Positions 7,939 through 18,300 are shown, counted from the stretch's first letter. The stretch: DNA of 64,000 nucleotides from G942493375 sp942493375 (GCA_942493375.1 OW818698.1:6758001-6822000); one strand, 5' to 3'. The notes: a model not told the origin generated them from the letters alone. Made by a program: numbers and translations.

Positions 7939-8604
7939 CTATTTATTGAGTACCCAGTATAGGTCCCAGGTGTCATTTCCGGCAGCAGATGCTTTAAACC
8001 ATTTGACGTGGCCATCAGCCCAAAGATAGTTGCCTCCGTCAGAGTGGCAGGCATAACCCCACATGTGTCCAAATCCCCATCCAGTTCCTGCTGTGTAAGT
8101 AGGATAAGCACCACCGGGATACCCGCGGCTCCATGGCATAGTCTGAGCCAGGTCAGATAGAACAATCGTCTCTGCAGGTTTTGTAAATGAACCCATAGAC
8201 TGGAACCAGGCCATACCATTTGCTATGTATGAACACATTGCTCCAGGAACGCTGCCACCTGCGATGGTTCCTTTTGATGATGGGCAAACGAGAATCTCAG
8301 TGCTCTTTAGATACGGTTGTATCTGTCCCACCCATGTAGCAAAGGAAGGGATTGATGTCCAGGGGACACCATTGCCATATGTATAGCTTCCATCATTGGC
8401 TTCCTGTCCTGGGTAAGTCTCATCATAGTCCTGGGTATATTGCATTAACGATAACCCAATTTGCTTTAAGTTGCTGGCGCAACTTGACTGTCTTGCTTTT
8501 TCCCTTGCCTTTGCAAAGACTGGGAAGAGAATTGCTGCAAGAATAGCGATAATGGCTATAACTACTAGCAGTTCAATAAGAGTAAATCCTTTTCTGTTGC
8601 ACAA
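7939..8604 (-). CDS. DUF1559-type pseudopilin (H-X9-DG protein), paralog 1
   Basis: A 221-residue type II secretion/type IV pilin-like protein. It has a short basic leader, the prepilin cleavage site before FTLIELLVVIAIIAILAAIL, and then FPVFAKAREKARQSSCASNL, which I regard as an Armatimonadota hallmark. The globular part ends with the H-X9-DG box (CHSDGGNYLWADGHVKW). It is probably processed by prepilin peptidase and forms or decorates a pseudopilus or surface fibre. The start is TTG at 8604, with GAGGTG 5 nt before it. The first ~45 residues are almost identical to paralog 2 at 9690-10370, while the rest diverges. Its promoter and leader are also shared with paralog 2. Confidence 0.9.
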   Translation of the reverse strand: MCNRKGFTLIELLVVIAIIAILAAILFPVFAKAREKARQSSCASNLKQIGLSLMQYTQDYDETYPGQEANDGSYTYGNGVPWTSIPSFATWVGQIQPYLKSTEILVCPSSKGTIAGGSVPGAMCSYIANGMAWFQSMGSFTKPAETIVLSDLAQTMPWSRGYPGGAYPTYTAGTGWGFGHMWGYACHSDGGNYLWADGHVKWFKASAAGNDTWDLYWVLNK

Positions 8605-8629
8605 AATGACACCTCATGGATATTCTATT

Positions 8630-8679
8630 GGGATTAATATCCCTGAATGAATTATGACATGAATGGTAATATGTGTCAA
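8630..8679 (-). promoter_or_regulatory. Promoter and leader hairpin of pseudopilin paralog 1
   Basis: On the minus strand: TTGACA (8679-8674), 17-nt spacer, CATAAT (8656-8651), then a small GGGAT...ATCCC palindrome (8643-8630) in the leader. Arrangement and sequence match the paralog at 10395-10444. Confidence 0.75.
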
Positions 8680-8834
8680 TGGGCACGAGCACATATATAT
8701 ACAAATATCAAACAGTGGAAATATTTGCGACATCATCTTTTTGGTGCGAAATGGTCGTGATTACATATTAGAATCCGTAGTTCCCTGTTTTGAGCTCAAA
8801 AATGATGAGACCTGAGATGCTGGAAATTAGTAAT

Positions 8835-9527
8835 CTACAGGTCCGCACAACAGAACACTGCTTTATTTGCCCCTTTGGATATCAGAAACTTGGATATGTC
8901 TTTATGATTGTTCTTTGTAGCGGTCTTAAGAGGTGTGGCACCCCTATTGTTTACAGAGTTGATACTCGCTCCTTTGGCAATGAGATATTTTACTATCTCA
9001 AGATTACCTTTTGCTGCTGCATCGTGCAGAGGAGTATTCATACTTCTGCTGATCGGACTTACCGAAGCCTTATTTCCTATAAGAATCTTGATGATTGCTA
9101 AGTTACCTGTGGTTGCTGCAATGTGCAGTGGAGTTCTACCTTGCTTGTTAGCGATATTGACATCGGCACCTGCATTTATCAATGCTGATATACATTGGGG
9201 ATTGCCTGCAGTAACCGCAACGTGCAGTGGAGTTGCATCCAGTATGGTTCTTATGGACAGAAATCGATTGTTTTTCTGGAGCATCGATTTGATTAGGGCA
9301 ATGTTGTTTCCAGCAATAGCTTCAAAGAAGAGTTTATCATCACCGGTTGCGTTAACTACACAACTTGCTGCATTGGTCGGGCATACGACATTTTTTGCGG
9401 GTATGGATTTTCTAGGTGCATGTTTTAAAATCACCGCGCTATCTTTGGTCTGATTGCAACCAGATAGTAAAACAGCGACTATTACGATGACAGCACCTAG
9501 ATTATTTCTTAGTATTGGAATTCTCAT
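8835..9527 (-). CDS. Ankyrin-repeat lipoprotein
   Basis: A 230-residue lipoprotein with a signal peptide ending in the lipobox LLSGC. The mature part has about five ankyrin repeats (for example TPLHVAVTAGNPQCISALIN, TPLHIAATTGNLAIIKILI, TPLHDAAAKGNLEIVKYLI, ATPLKTATKNNHKDISKFLI). Ankyrin repeats bind other proteins, so this is probably a periplasmic or outer-membrane adaptor. The ATG at 9527 is chosen because it starts directly at the basic n-region of the signal; a GTG at 9554 would add nine residues. Neither has a clear ribosome site. It lies between the two pseudopilin genes on the same strand but behind a strong hairpin. Confidence 0.8.
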   Translation of the reverse strand: MRIPILRNNLGAVIVIVAVLLSGCNQTKDSAVILKHAPRKSIPAKNVVCPTNAASCVVNATGDDKLFFEAIAGNNIALIKSMLQKNNRFLSIRTILDATPLHVAVTAGNPQCISALINAGADVNIANKQGRTPLHIAATTGNLAIIKILIGNKASVSPISRSMNTPLHDAAAKGNLEIVKYLIAKGASINSVNNRGATPLKTATKNNHKDISKFLISKGANKAVFCCADL

Positions 9528-9561
9528 TAATGTGCACCGGAATGTTTTAATCACTTAAAAC

Positions 9562-9598
9562 GTGTAACTACTCAGCTAGAAAAGCTGAGTAGTTACAC
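9562..9598 (-). terminator. Strong hairpin terminator after the second pseudopilin gene
   Basis: GTGTAACTACTCAGCT (9562-9577) and AGCTGAGTAGTTACAC (9583-9598) form a perfect 16-bp stem with a 5-nt loop. On the minus strand it is followed by GTTTTAAG. It separates pseudopilin paralog 2 from the ankyrin gene. Confidence 0.75.
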
Positions 9599-9689
9599 AT
9601 TATCAGTCGAAACTGTTGAGTATGCATTATTGATCTGCTTGAACGGCGCGATGAACAAAGCATATATACTGGTATGTATCTGAACCAGT

Positions 9690-10370
9690 TTACCAGGTGG
9701 TCGTAGTGTCCTGATCCCACCAGTATGGCTTACCGGAGCCGTTCTTTGCCCACTTTACGTGACCATCAACGAACAGCATATTAGCGCCTTCACTGTGCAT
9801 GGGAGTAGCAGATGTGACTCTGCCCATATCTGCGCAACAATATCTTCCACCACCGACATATATGGGATATGCTCTGGCCCATGATGTAGGCGTAGCTTCC
9901 CACATCAGGACTGCATCACTAGGTGCTTTGAAGTAGGCAGCAGATTGATTTTGCGAGAAATAGTTCATGAAATATGTGGTGTTACAAGTCGCAGATGGTG
10001 CACCTGTAAATGCCAGTCCTTTTGTAGACGGACACATAAATACGCCTGAACTCTTTGTGTAGGGCTGAAGCTCTTTGATCCAGTTCTGATAGTAGGTACC
10101 TGCAGGTTCAGGAATGTCCCAAGCCTGGTTTGACTGTCCAGTAGGATCGCCCTCTGTACCCCAGCCTCTGTTACCAATACCTGTTTCATCGTAATCCTGG
10201 TTATACTGCATTGCAGCAAGCCCCAACTGCTTTAAGTTGCTGGCACAGCTGGACTGCCTGGCTTTTTCGCGAGCTTTGGCAAAGACTGGGAACAGGATCG
10301 CTGCAAGTATAGCAATAATGGCTATAACAACAAGCAATTCAATTAAAGTAAATCCTTTTCTGTTGCGCAT
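9690..10370 (-). CDS. DUF1559-type pseudopilin (H-X9-DG protein), paralog 2
   Basis: A 226-residue paralog of the protein at 7939-8604, with the same leader, cleavage site and hydrophobic helix (GFTLIELLVVIAIIAILAAI), the same AKAREKARQSSCASNLKQ stretch and an H-X9-DG box (HSEGANMLFVDGHVKW) near the C-terminus. The central domain differs strongly, so the two probably present different surfaces on the same kind of pseudopilus. GGAG lies 6 nt before the ATG at 10370. It has its own copy of the conserved TTGACA/CATAAT promoter and GGGAT-ATCCC leader, and a strong terminator downstream, so it is a single-gene unit. Confidence 0.9.
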   Translation of the reverse strand: MRNRKGFTLIELLVVIAIIAILAAILFPVFAKAREKARQSSCASNLKQLGLAAMQYNQDYDETGIGNRGWGTEGDPTGQSNQAWDIPEPAGTYYQNWIKELQPYTKSSGVFMCPSTKGLAFTGAPSATCNTTYFMNYFSQNQSAAYFKAPSDAVLMWEATPTSWARAYPIYVGGGRYCCADMGRVTSATPMHSEGANMLFVDGHVKWAKNGSGKPYWWDQDTTTTW

Positions 10371-10394
10371 GATAACTCCTTGATTAAACTAATA

Positions 10395-10444
10395 GGGATA
10401 GATATCCCTGTAAAAATTATGACATAAACAATAAATGGTGTCAA
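10395..10444 (-). promoter_or_regulatory. Promoter and leader hairpin of pseudopilin paralog 2
   Basis: On the minus strand: TTGACA (10444-10439), 17-nt spacer, CATAAT (10421-10416), then GGGATATCTATCCC (10408-10395). Upstream of the -35 both paralogs carry a related GTG-TCG-GCCCA motif. Confidence 0.75.
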
Positions 10445-10597
10445 TGTGGGCTCGAACACATAATTACTGCAATGCCAATATGGTGAAAAATATATTCAAT
10501 ATGTCTTAGAGGTTGTGATATGCGATTCACTTAGGCCTTGCGGTATAGTCTACTTCAATGATACTATCAATAAAACCTCGAAATTGCAGGAGAGTAT

Positions 10598-11770
10598 ATG
10601 AAGTCCTTAGTTGTGAGCGTATGCTGTGTTTTGGCATTGTCAGTTGTACCAGTTGCATCCAGTGCAGCCACAAAAATAATTGATACTTTCAACTATGTCG
10701 TAGGCACTCAGACATTTGGTGCTAGATATCAGTTTACAGGCCAGCCAAAGATAGTTGAGACTGCACAGGCTATTTTGGATATGGGTTCTAATATTCTCAA
10801 ATTCGGAATGTCGGATCGCTATTCCGGGGATTTGGGCAATGTCCCTGTAGCAATTGATTCCATCAAATCGCTGACTGACCTTGCAAAAAACGAACCAGCT
10901 CACAAGAAAGTGCTGGGCATGCCATTTGCTTACTATATTATTTGGGTATATCCTTTTGCTCCGTGCAACTGGTATGACGGTATGTCTGATGAGGAAAAGT
11001 CATTCCAGTATAAGGAAATAAATGAGTTTGCACGATATTTACTAAAGACCTATAACGGTTCAGGCAAGACATTTTATCTGGGACACTGGGAAGGAGATTG
11101 GCATCTACGCCCTACCTATGATATGAAGTCCAGCATCCCGGATGTTGCTGCCCAGGGAATGATAGACTGGCTTAACGTCCGGCAAAAAGCAGTCGATGAT
11201 GCCATACGCGACGTCAAGCACAAGAACGTTCAGGTCTATAATTATACGGAAGTAAACCTGGTGAAGATTGGAATGGATGGAGCCGGATGCCTGACCAACA
11301 GCGTTCTCCCCAAAACAAATGTAGATTATGTATCATATTCCTCCTACGATACACAGTGGGACACAACACAGCTAAAGGCAGCTTTGAGTTATATTGAATC
11401 AAAACTCCCACCCAAACCATTAATCAAAGGTAAGAGAGTGTTCATTGGCGAATACGGGTTTCCGGCATCTTCATCTTCTCCCGAAAAACAGGCTTCACAA
11501 TCAAGCACAGTAATGCAGGCAGGACTTGAATGGGGTTGTCCGTTTGTTCTGTATTGGGAAATGTATAACAACGAAGACAAGGGTGTGACCGGCAACTCAG
11601 GGTTCTGGATGATAGATGATAAAGGAGTTAAGCAGCCAGTCTATTACCTGCACAAGAAGTTCTATGAATGGGTTAAGACCTACACAGCCGATATATTAAA
11701 ACGCACAGGCAAATGTCCGACGGCATTTGAGTTTAGAAAAGCAGGGGCAAAATATCTGCAGAAACACTAA
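10598..11770 (+). CDS. Secreted TIM-barrel glycoside hydrolase-like protein
   Basis: A 390-residue exported protein: Sec signal of ~24 residues (ALSVVPVASSAA), then a likely (beta/alpha)8 barrel. Candidate catalytic acids are E165 in YLGHWEGDW and E285 in VFIGEYGFPA, positions that fit a retaining clan-A glycosidase (acid/base after strand 4, nucleophile after strand 7). The C-terminal part has PFVLYWEMYNNE, the usual strand 8 region. I cannot assign a GH family or substrate. AGGAG lies 5 nt before the ATG. It begins a plus-strand run of binding protein, two permeases, a GH5-like enzyme and an esterase, which points to polysaccharide use. The possible promoter (TTGCGG, 16 nt, GATACT at 10538-10565) is weak. 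Confidence 0.65.
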   Translation: MKSLVVSVCCVLALSVVPVASSAATKIIDTFNYVVGTQTFGARYQFTGQPKIVETAQAILDMGSNILKFGMSDRYSGDLGNVPVAIDSIKSLTDLAKNEPAHKKVLGMPFAYYIIWVYPFAPCNWYDGMSDEEKSFQYKEINEFARYLLKTYNGSGKTFYLGHWEGDWHLRPTYDMKSSIPDVAAQGMIDWLNVRQKAVDDAIRDVKHKNVQVYNYTEVNLVKIGMDGAGCLTNSVLPKTNVDYVSYSSYDTQWDTTQLKAALSYIESKLPPKPLIKGKRVFIGEYGFPASSSSPEKQASQSSTVMQAGLEWGCPFVLYWEMYNNEDKGVTGNSGFWMIDDKGVKQPVYYLHKKFYEWVKTYTADILKRTGKCPTAFEFRKAGAKYLQKH

Positions 11771-11911
11771 ACTCGTTGAATAAAAAGGTTGTTGGTCTGT
11801 ATACACACCTGATCTTGCGAGTTGTGCAAATCTCGTATCTACGATATATTAGGTAAGGAAAATCGAACTATGTAGTGTTTTCCTGCTTATTGAAATGCGA
11901 GGTTGTTGTAA

Positions 11912-13255
11912 TTGGACGAAGAATCCAGACTCAAACGTTTTGTTAAGACTATTGGAATGATTGTTGCGGTGGTCGGAGTTGTTGTGCTGGGGATTTATCT
12001 CAGTGCTACTCAGGCACCAACGTATAAAGGTAAGACTATTATTCGTTGGGTAGTGGACCCTCATCCGATCCGCAAGGAAACGATTGCCCTTTTCGAAAGT
12101 CGAAATCCCGAAGTTCATGTAATCAATGACCCGGATGCAGGTGCTCAAAGGCTACTGACGCAGGTTGCAGGTGGGGTATCTCCTGATGTAATGGCCCTAT
12201 ACACCACCGAGTCAGTCCGTATGTTTGCCAGAAATGACATTCTGCTGGATCTGCGGCCTTACATAGATAAATATAAGATACCAATTAACGAGCTCTATCC
12301 TCAGTTAGCCCCATATATGTATTATGACAAGAAAATTGTGGGGATCACAGAGAACTGTTCCTCGATCAACGTTTTCTACAACAAAAAACTCTTCGACCAG
12401 GCTGGTCTGCCTTATCCAAAACCTGACTGGACTTGGGATGAGTGTGTTGAGCTTGGGAAAAAGCTGACGCTGTATAAGACCATTGGTGGCCGAAAGGTCG
12501 CTGTTCAAAAAGGACTGTGTGTAACTGATCTTCTTTCTCCATGCTTTACATGGATGTATGGTGGAAGCCTGTTTAGTCCGGATGGAAAGAAATGCACCAT
12601 TGATTCCCCTGAAGCTAAAAAAGGCTGGCGTTTCTGGGCTGATCTCAGGCTTAAATACCATATCACTCCAAGTGCCAGTGAAGCTCAGAGTATGGCGCCA
12701 ACCGGTGGGTACGGCGGTGATTATCTTCTTTTTGCACAGGGGAAAGTGGCAATGATGTTCATTGGCCGTTTCCTTATCCCGGAATACAGGAAGCAGACTG
12801 AACTGGAATGGGGAGTTGTCGATATGCCTCGCGGCCCGAACCCTATGAACCTGTTCCTTAGCAAGACCTATGCGATTCCAAAAACCTGCAAAAACAAAGA
12901 CGCTGCAGTTAAGTTCCTTAAGCATATATTGGGAACAGAAAACCAGTTGCTTATTGCAGACTATGGTGATGGGCTTCCTACCAGGCGTGCCAAGGATATT
13001 ACAAAGGGCTTTCTCTATAACCCTAAATATCCGAAGGAAACAAACAACCAGATATATATAGATTCCATAAAGACTTCAAGGGTAGCTGAGACTTCAATGT
13101 ATATTAACAGCAGTGATCTTGATGCCATTATGGGACGTGAGCTTGGCAATATGTGGCTGGAAGAGCAGACACCTGATGAGACTTGCGACAATATAGCAAG
13201 ACAGGTCAATGCCATCATCAAGCGCAATATTGCAAACCCGAATTTCCTGGACTGA
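11912..13255 (+). CDS. ABC transporter sugar-binding protein (family 1)
   Basis: A 447-residue extracellular solute-binding protein. It has an N-terminal membrane segment (MIVAVVGVVVLGIYL) without a lipobox Cys, so it is probably held as an anchored periplasmic protein. It then shows the type 1 pattern: WVVDPHPIRKETIALFESRN, GVSPDVMALY, and aromatic-rich segments typical of carbohydrate binding. It delivers an oligosaccharide to the two permeases encoded directly downstream. The start is TTG at 11912 after GAGG. The next gene begins 10 nt after the stop. No ATPase gene follows, so the transporter probably shares an MsmK-type ATPase encoded elsewhere. Confidence 0.9.
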   Translation: MDEESRLKRFVKTIGMIVAVVGVVVLGIYLSATQAPTYKGKTIIRWVVDPHPIRKETIALFESRNPEVHVINDPDAGAQRLLTQVAGGVSPDVMALYTTESVRMFARNDILLDLRPYIDKYKIPINELYPQLAPYMYYDKKIVGITENCSSINVFYNKKLFDQAGLPYPKPDWTWDECVELGKKLTLYKTIGGRKVAVQKGLCVTDLLSPCFTWMYGGSLFSPDGKKCTIDSPEAKKGWRFWADLRLKYHITPSASEAQSMAPTGGYGGDYLLFAQGKVAMMFIGRFLIPEYRKQTELEWGVVDMPRGPNPMNLFLSKTYAIPKTCKNKDAAVKFLKHILGTENQLLIADYGDGLPTRRAKDITKGFLYNPKYPKETNNQIYIDSIKTSRVAETSMYINSSDLDAIMGRELGNMWLEEQTPDETCDNIARQVNAIIKRNIANPNFLD

Positions 13256-13265
13256 GGATTAAAGA

Positions 13266-14480
13266 ATGCTAGATGTATCCCAGAAAGAAAATAAAACGGA
13301 GGGAAGCCCAAAAAAGTCCGCGATGGGCACCCGTAAACGTGAAGCACTGGCAGCATACGGGTTTCTACTCCCAAACCTGTTGGGCTTCATAATATTCACT
13401 TCTATTCCGGTCGTGCTTTCGATGGCGATGGCGTTCACTCACTGGAACGTTTTTAAGCCCCCGGTTTGGGTTGGAATAGAGAACTTCGTAAATCTATTGG
13501 GTTTTCATTCAGAAAATGGTCAGATGGCCCCCAATGACCCTTTCTTCTGGCAGTATCTCTATAATACTGTCTACTTGATGATCGGGATACCAATTGGAAT
13601 GGTCGGCAGTCTAATCTTTGCACTGATGATGAACCAGAAGCTAAAGGGAATGGTCTTTTTCAGAACAATCTATTTCCTGCCTACTGTCTCTGGCGGTGTA
13701 GCCCTTCTAATCCTTTGGAAATACCTTTACAACAACGATGTTGGGTTGCTTAATGACATCTTGCGGAACGTCGGTGCTGTGATTTTCACTCACAAAGCCC
13801 TGGCTATTCCGTTTGTCATTCTCTGCGCTGCAATTCTGGGATTGGCGATCATCGGAACGATTGCAGCTATCCTTGCGCTGGTTCAGTGGATATGCGATAA
13901 ACTAAAACTCTTCTGGCCTGAATGGCTATATAAAGTCGTTGTGATATTGTGCGGAGTGGTGACGTTCATAGCAATTGGCGCTTATGGCGGACAGGTCTTT
14001 ACCGTGATGAATGTATTTATGACGAGTCCACCCGACTGGCTTGGATCCATTCAATGGGCTAAACCATCACTTATGATAATGGGACTCTGGGGTGGTCTTG
14101 GCGGCATGAATATGATCCTCTATCTTGCTGCTCTTCAGGGAGTTCCTCCATCAATGTATGAGGCAGCTGAACTGGATGGTGCGGGGCCATGGATGAAGTT
14201 CTGGTCAGTTACCTGGCCAATGATCAGCCCTACCACGTTCTTCATACTGGTTATGAGTATCATCGGTGGACTGCAGTCCGGTTTCACTACTGCGAGAGTC
14301 ATGACCGGTGGAGGTCCTGCAGGAAGCACAACCACCGTTGAATACTATCTGTATACCAATGCATTTGAAAAGTTTAATATGGGATATGCAAGCGCTATTG
14401 CATGGTTCCTGTTTGCGGTCATCTTGATACTTACGCTGGTAACGTGGAAAGTTGGCGGAAGAGTGGTGACCTATGAATAA
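13266..14480 (+). CDS. ABC sugar transporter permease, MalF type, enlarged
   Basis: A 404-residue inner-membrane permease. The EAA loop that contacts the ATPase is EAAELDGAGPWMKFWSVTWP. The N-terminal LLPNLLGFIIFTSIPVV and the HWNVF loop are usual for the UgpA/MalF group. Members are commonly about 290-320 residues. The excess here is an insertion of roughly 100 residues after the third helix (about 190-260), with two extra hydrophobic segments (AAILGLAIIGTIAAILALV and VVILCGVVTFIAIGAYG). GAGG is 8 nt before the ATG. The gene overlaps the MalG-type permease by 8 nt, which suggests translational coupling. Confidence 0.9.
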   Translation: MLDVSQKENKTEGSPKKSAMGTRKREALAAYGFLLPNLLGFIIFTSIPVVLSMAMAFTHWNVFKPPVWVGIENFVNLLGFHSENGQMAPNDPFFWQYLYNTVYLMIGIPIGMVGSLIFALMMNQKLKGMVFFRTIYFLPTVSGGVALLILWKYLYNNDVGLLNDILRNVGAVIFTHKALAIPFVILCAAILGLAIIGTIAAILALVQWICDKLKLFWPEWLYKVVVILCGVVTFIAIGAYGGQVFTVMNVFMTSPPDWLGSIQWAKPSLMIMGLWGGLGGMNMILYLAALQGVPPSMYEAAELDGAGPWMKFWSVTWPMISPTTFFILVMSIIGGLQSGFTTARVMTGGGPAGSTTTVEYYLYTNAFEKFNMGYASAIAWFLFAVILILTLVTWKVGGRVVTYE

Positions 14481-15351
14481 GATCAAACTGAGCACAAAGA
14501 TCCTGACTTACGTTGTGTTGATTATCGGCGGCATAACTATGGTCATCCCTTTCCTGTGGATGGCAGTAACATCAATCAAACAGCCCAACGAGGTATTCAG
14601 TGTCTCTGGTGGAGTGCAGTGGATTCCCAAGCATATGCTCTGGCACGACGCTGTTATTGAAGGGCAAAAGATCCGGGCGTGGTGGGGGAACTATCCTGAT
14701 GCCTGGAATGAAGTCAACCTGTTCAGACTATATTTAAACAGCCTGTTTATCGCCATAGTAGGTACATTCGGGCAGGTCCTGACCAGTGCGATGGCTGCAT
14801 ATGCTTTTGCAAGGCTAAGATTTCCTGGACGGGATAAACTATTCCTGGGATACCTTGCAACTATGATGATTCCTGGTTCAGTTACGATGATACCAGTATT
14901 CGTAATCCTCAAGCATTTCCACTGGATCGATACCTATATGGCCCTGATTGTCCCAGGCATGTTCAGCGCATATGGAACGTTTATGCTGAGACAGTTCTTT
15001 ATGGGTTTACCAGAGGAACTCGAAGATGCAGCAAGGATAGACGGATGCAGTTATGTTGGGACTTGGGTGAACGTAATTCTGCCTCTATCAAAGCCTGCAC
15101 TTGCTACATTGACTACATTTACATTTATGGGTTTCTGGGGCAGTTTCATGTGGCCGTTGGTTGTTACCATTTCGGAGACGCTTAGAACACTGCCGATTGG
15201 ATTGACCTATTTTGTCGGTATGCATACAACCAACTATACCCAGCTGATGGCTGCTTCAATGATGGTTGTTATACCTGTGATTCTGCTCTATGTCTTCAAC
15301 CAGAGATACTTCGTAGAAGGCATAAAGCTCTCTGGTCTTGGAGGTAGATAG
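14473..15351 (+). CDS. ABC sugar transporter permease, MalG type
   Basis: A 292-residue inner-membrane permease, the partner of the preceding MalF-type protein. It has six hydrophobic segments and the EAA loop as ELEDAARIDGCSYVGTWVNV. The segment SAMAAYAFARLRFPGRD is a standard family motif. It overlaps the upstream permease by 8 nt and ends 2 nt before the GH5-like gene, so transport and hydrolysis genes are tightly coupled in one operon. Confidence 0.93.
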   Translation: MNKIKLSTKILTYVVLIIGGITMVIPFLWMAVTSIKQPNEVFSVSGGVQWIPKHMLWHDAVIEGQKIRAWWGNYPDAWNEVNLFRLYLNSLFIAIVGTFGQVLTSAMAAYAFARLRFPGRDKLFLGYLATMMIPGSVTMIPVFVILKHFHWIDTYMALIVPGMFSAYGTFMLRQFFMGLPEELEDAARIDGCSYVGTWVNVILPLSKPALATLTTFTFMGFWGSFMWPLVVTISETLRTLPIGLTYFVGMHTTNYTQLMAASMMVVIPVILLYVFNQRYFVEGIKLSGLGGR

Positions 15352-15353
15352 GC

Positions 15354-18300
15354 TTGAGGTTTTCATTAAGAAGTCGTATAAGTGTGAGGAATGCATTTTC
15401 GAATGCATTCCTCACAATGGTTTTTGTTGTCGCATTGTATCTTTCCCAGACACCTGTCTTTGCAAGTAATGAATATCGGATTGCTGTGCTTGGCAGTCCA
15501 ATACAATCAAGTAGCATTTCTCCTGAGATTGTCATTTCCTCTCTCAAGAAATCCGGATTAAACGCAAAACTTGTTACTGTGGACCAGATAGTTTCATCAG
15601 ACTTTTCTGCGTCTAGCTGGCAATGCTTGATTGTTGTTGATAGCCCACATTTTCCTGCCGATGCATCGGAAAACATCAAGCGCTTCGTTCGCGCTGGTGG
15701 GGATGTTGTATTACTCGGCGGGCGTGCATTCTCAGATCCTGTGAAATATGTTCAGGACAAGTGGTATTCGCGCTCTCAGCTTGTAAACCTGGCGGACTCG
15801 GTCAAACCCGAGAAGACTATCCAGAACATGGACTCCCCTGAAGCAACTGCCTGGACAAGATATACTAATCATCCAGAACGTCCCACCAGTATATCTTACG
15901 TAAAAGGCCAACTTGGTAGCGCACTGTCTGTGGATATAAAAGGGTTCAACCCCTGGGACTGGGACATTCACGCAGCACCAATCGAGAACCTAATTCCAGC
16001 AGATCACAATGTCATATCATTCTGGGCTAAACGCGCTTCCGGTAAATGTCCGAAGGCTTTTGTCCAGGTAGATGAAAAAGATGGCTCCCGCTGGAAAATA
16101 TCTATTGACCTGACTGATAAGTGGAAGTTCTATTCATTCGATGAGAACAGCTTCAGCGTTGTTGACACAAATGACCGTGTTCAGAGACCTGGAGGACATC
16201 TGAAACTCAGCGATGCTGCGCAATTCGGGTTTGGACTAGCTGGTGAAGCAGGTATGGATGCCGGTCCAGATTGCAGTATACAAATCGATGAAGTTGCAAC
16301 AGCCAGACTTCCAGTTACAGAAAAGATAGGTGTTACTCTTGAAGACACCATTAATGCCTTTGGAAACCATTCATCAGACTTCATAACGGATGGAACTGCA
16401 GTCCGGGTATACTCTGGTCAGACAATCATTAATCGTAAGTTAAGCTGCAATGGCAAATACACCGGACCCTCAGCGTTTGCATATGCACTTGCCAATAAAT
16501 CAGAATATGTTCCACTGCTATCGACGCACGATAAATATGGACGCCGCAGAGGTTGGGCTGCCGGGCTCTTAGTAAACTACGATGGTGAGTTCAAAGGTTC
16601 TAACTGGCTCATATATGGAATCAATGAACCTGGCTTCTATATAAGCAAAGTATTTAGCAGCAGTTTGGTACAAGCGTTAATATCGATGCGTGATAACGAC
16701 TTAGTCAAGTGGGGGAAATCAGCCAACGATAAACGCCGTGCTTCTATGCTCAAACGCAGCGGTAAAACCAAGCCGGGTTTTGTCAAACTCAGCCCCGATG
16801 GTAAACATCTGCTTGATGTTAACGGGAAAAGGCTGTATCTTACCGGGGTCAATTATCTCGGTTACTTTGACCGTATATGCTATTTCGACAAAGCCACATT
16901 CGATCCGGTGTTAATTGAGTCTGACTTCAAGAGGGCACACGATTTTGGAGTTAACTCCATGCGAATCTGGATAGGGGACTTCAGGGACAATCCACGGGCA
17001 CGTGAAACTATACTCGCTCTAGCCCGTAAATATCATATTTATCTTCTAATCCACCTGGTATGCTGGTCAAAGAATGTAGAAGAGATCGGAGAGCAGGCCA
17101 GATTATTTGCTCAGGCTTACAAAGACGAACCAATGGTCATCGGCTTCGACCTTCGCAATGAACCCCAGTTCGGCGAGATAGCGGGCTTAAGGAGGGATGG
17201 CGCTCCTAGTCCTTTGATGAAGCTCCAAGCCTACACGAAGTTCCCTGGATCGTATGATAAAGAACAAGTGGACAACTGGGTCAAGACACGTCCCGGTTGG
17301 CCGAAAGTTTCCGCTGAGTTCAAGACTCAGGAAGAACTGCAGGATATCTATGCAGCATTCAGCATAATTGGCAAGGATTATGGCAGGTGGGGATGGCCAC
17401 AGTCCACAAAAGCTCTTGAAGCGTATGCCAGCCTTCCGGATTCTGATCCATGGAAGCAGGTCTTCGCAGCAACAAACGAGACATTTTCAAACTGGATAAC
17501 TCCCCAGGTAGATGCCATAAAGTCTGTATCGAAGAGATTCCTGGTAACGGTAGGTTATGATCACCCTATGATATCTCTACCGACTAATGCACAGCTAGAC
17601 TTTGTTAGCTTCCACGAATATGGACACAGTCCAGTCGGCAGGCGTCCTGACCCACGTTACAGGACTCTGGATATCCAGGCTTTAGCCAAGATATGGCCAG
17701 ACAAACCGATTACTCTTGGTGAGTTCGGTTACTCCAATGGCGATCCGGTGATTGTTACAGACGAGTATGCTTCAAGCGTGGCTGAAATGGCGCACTATCT
17801 GGTATCCCTTGCTAACGATCAGGATGGGTGTATGAAATGGCAGCTCAACGACTGGCCCATCCCAACGCAGAGAGAAATGGCTAACTGGGTAGCGCCATCT
17901 GGATATTCGGAAAATGAAGCATACGGTATGTTCCGCTACGATGGCACTCCGACTGCCCGTCCTAAACCCATAGCTTATGGAATCAAGATGCTGAGTAGCT
18001 ATGTAAACAAGGGTTATCTTACGGGAAGCATTGCAATGTTTGATGACAAGAGCAGCGTTTATGCCGGATATGCTTTCAAAGGCAGGAATGCTCTTATTGT
18101 TGGTGGAACCACATATAAGTCTAAAACATTGTCATTTAATTCTGTTCGTCCGACAAACGTAATGCTTATGTGGGATAGTAAAGGACTCAAGGTAAGTGCT
18201 ACATCGGATGTTGAAGTAATACTGCAGCCTGCTTCTGTCTTGAAAGTCAACCCAAAAGCAGTGAAAATAGTCTCAGGTAAGCATGGATTAGCTAAGCCTG

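Noticed and set aside
9690..10444. Pseudopilin pair as a recent tandem duplication
   Set aside because: Only the N-terminal helix region and the promoter are similar; the globular parts differ greatly. Conserved N-termini are normal for this family and do not show recent duplication.
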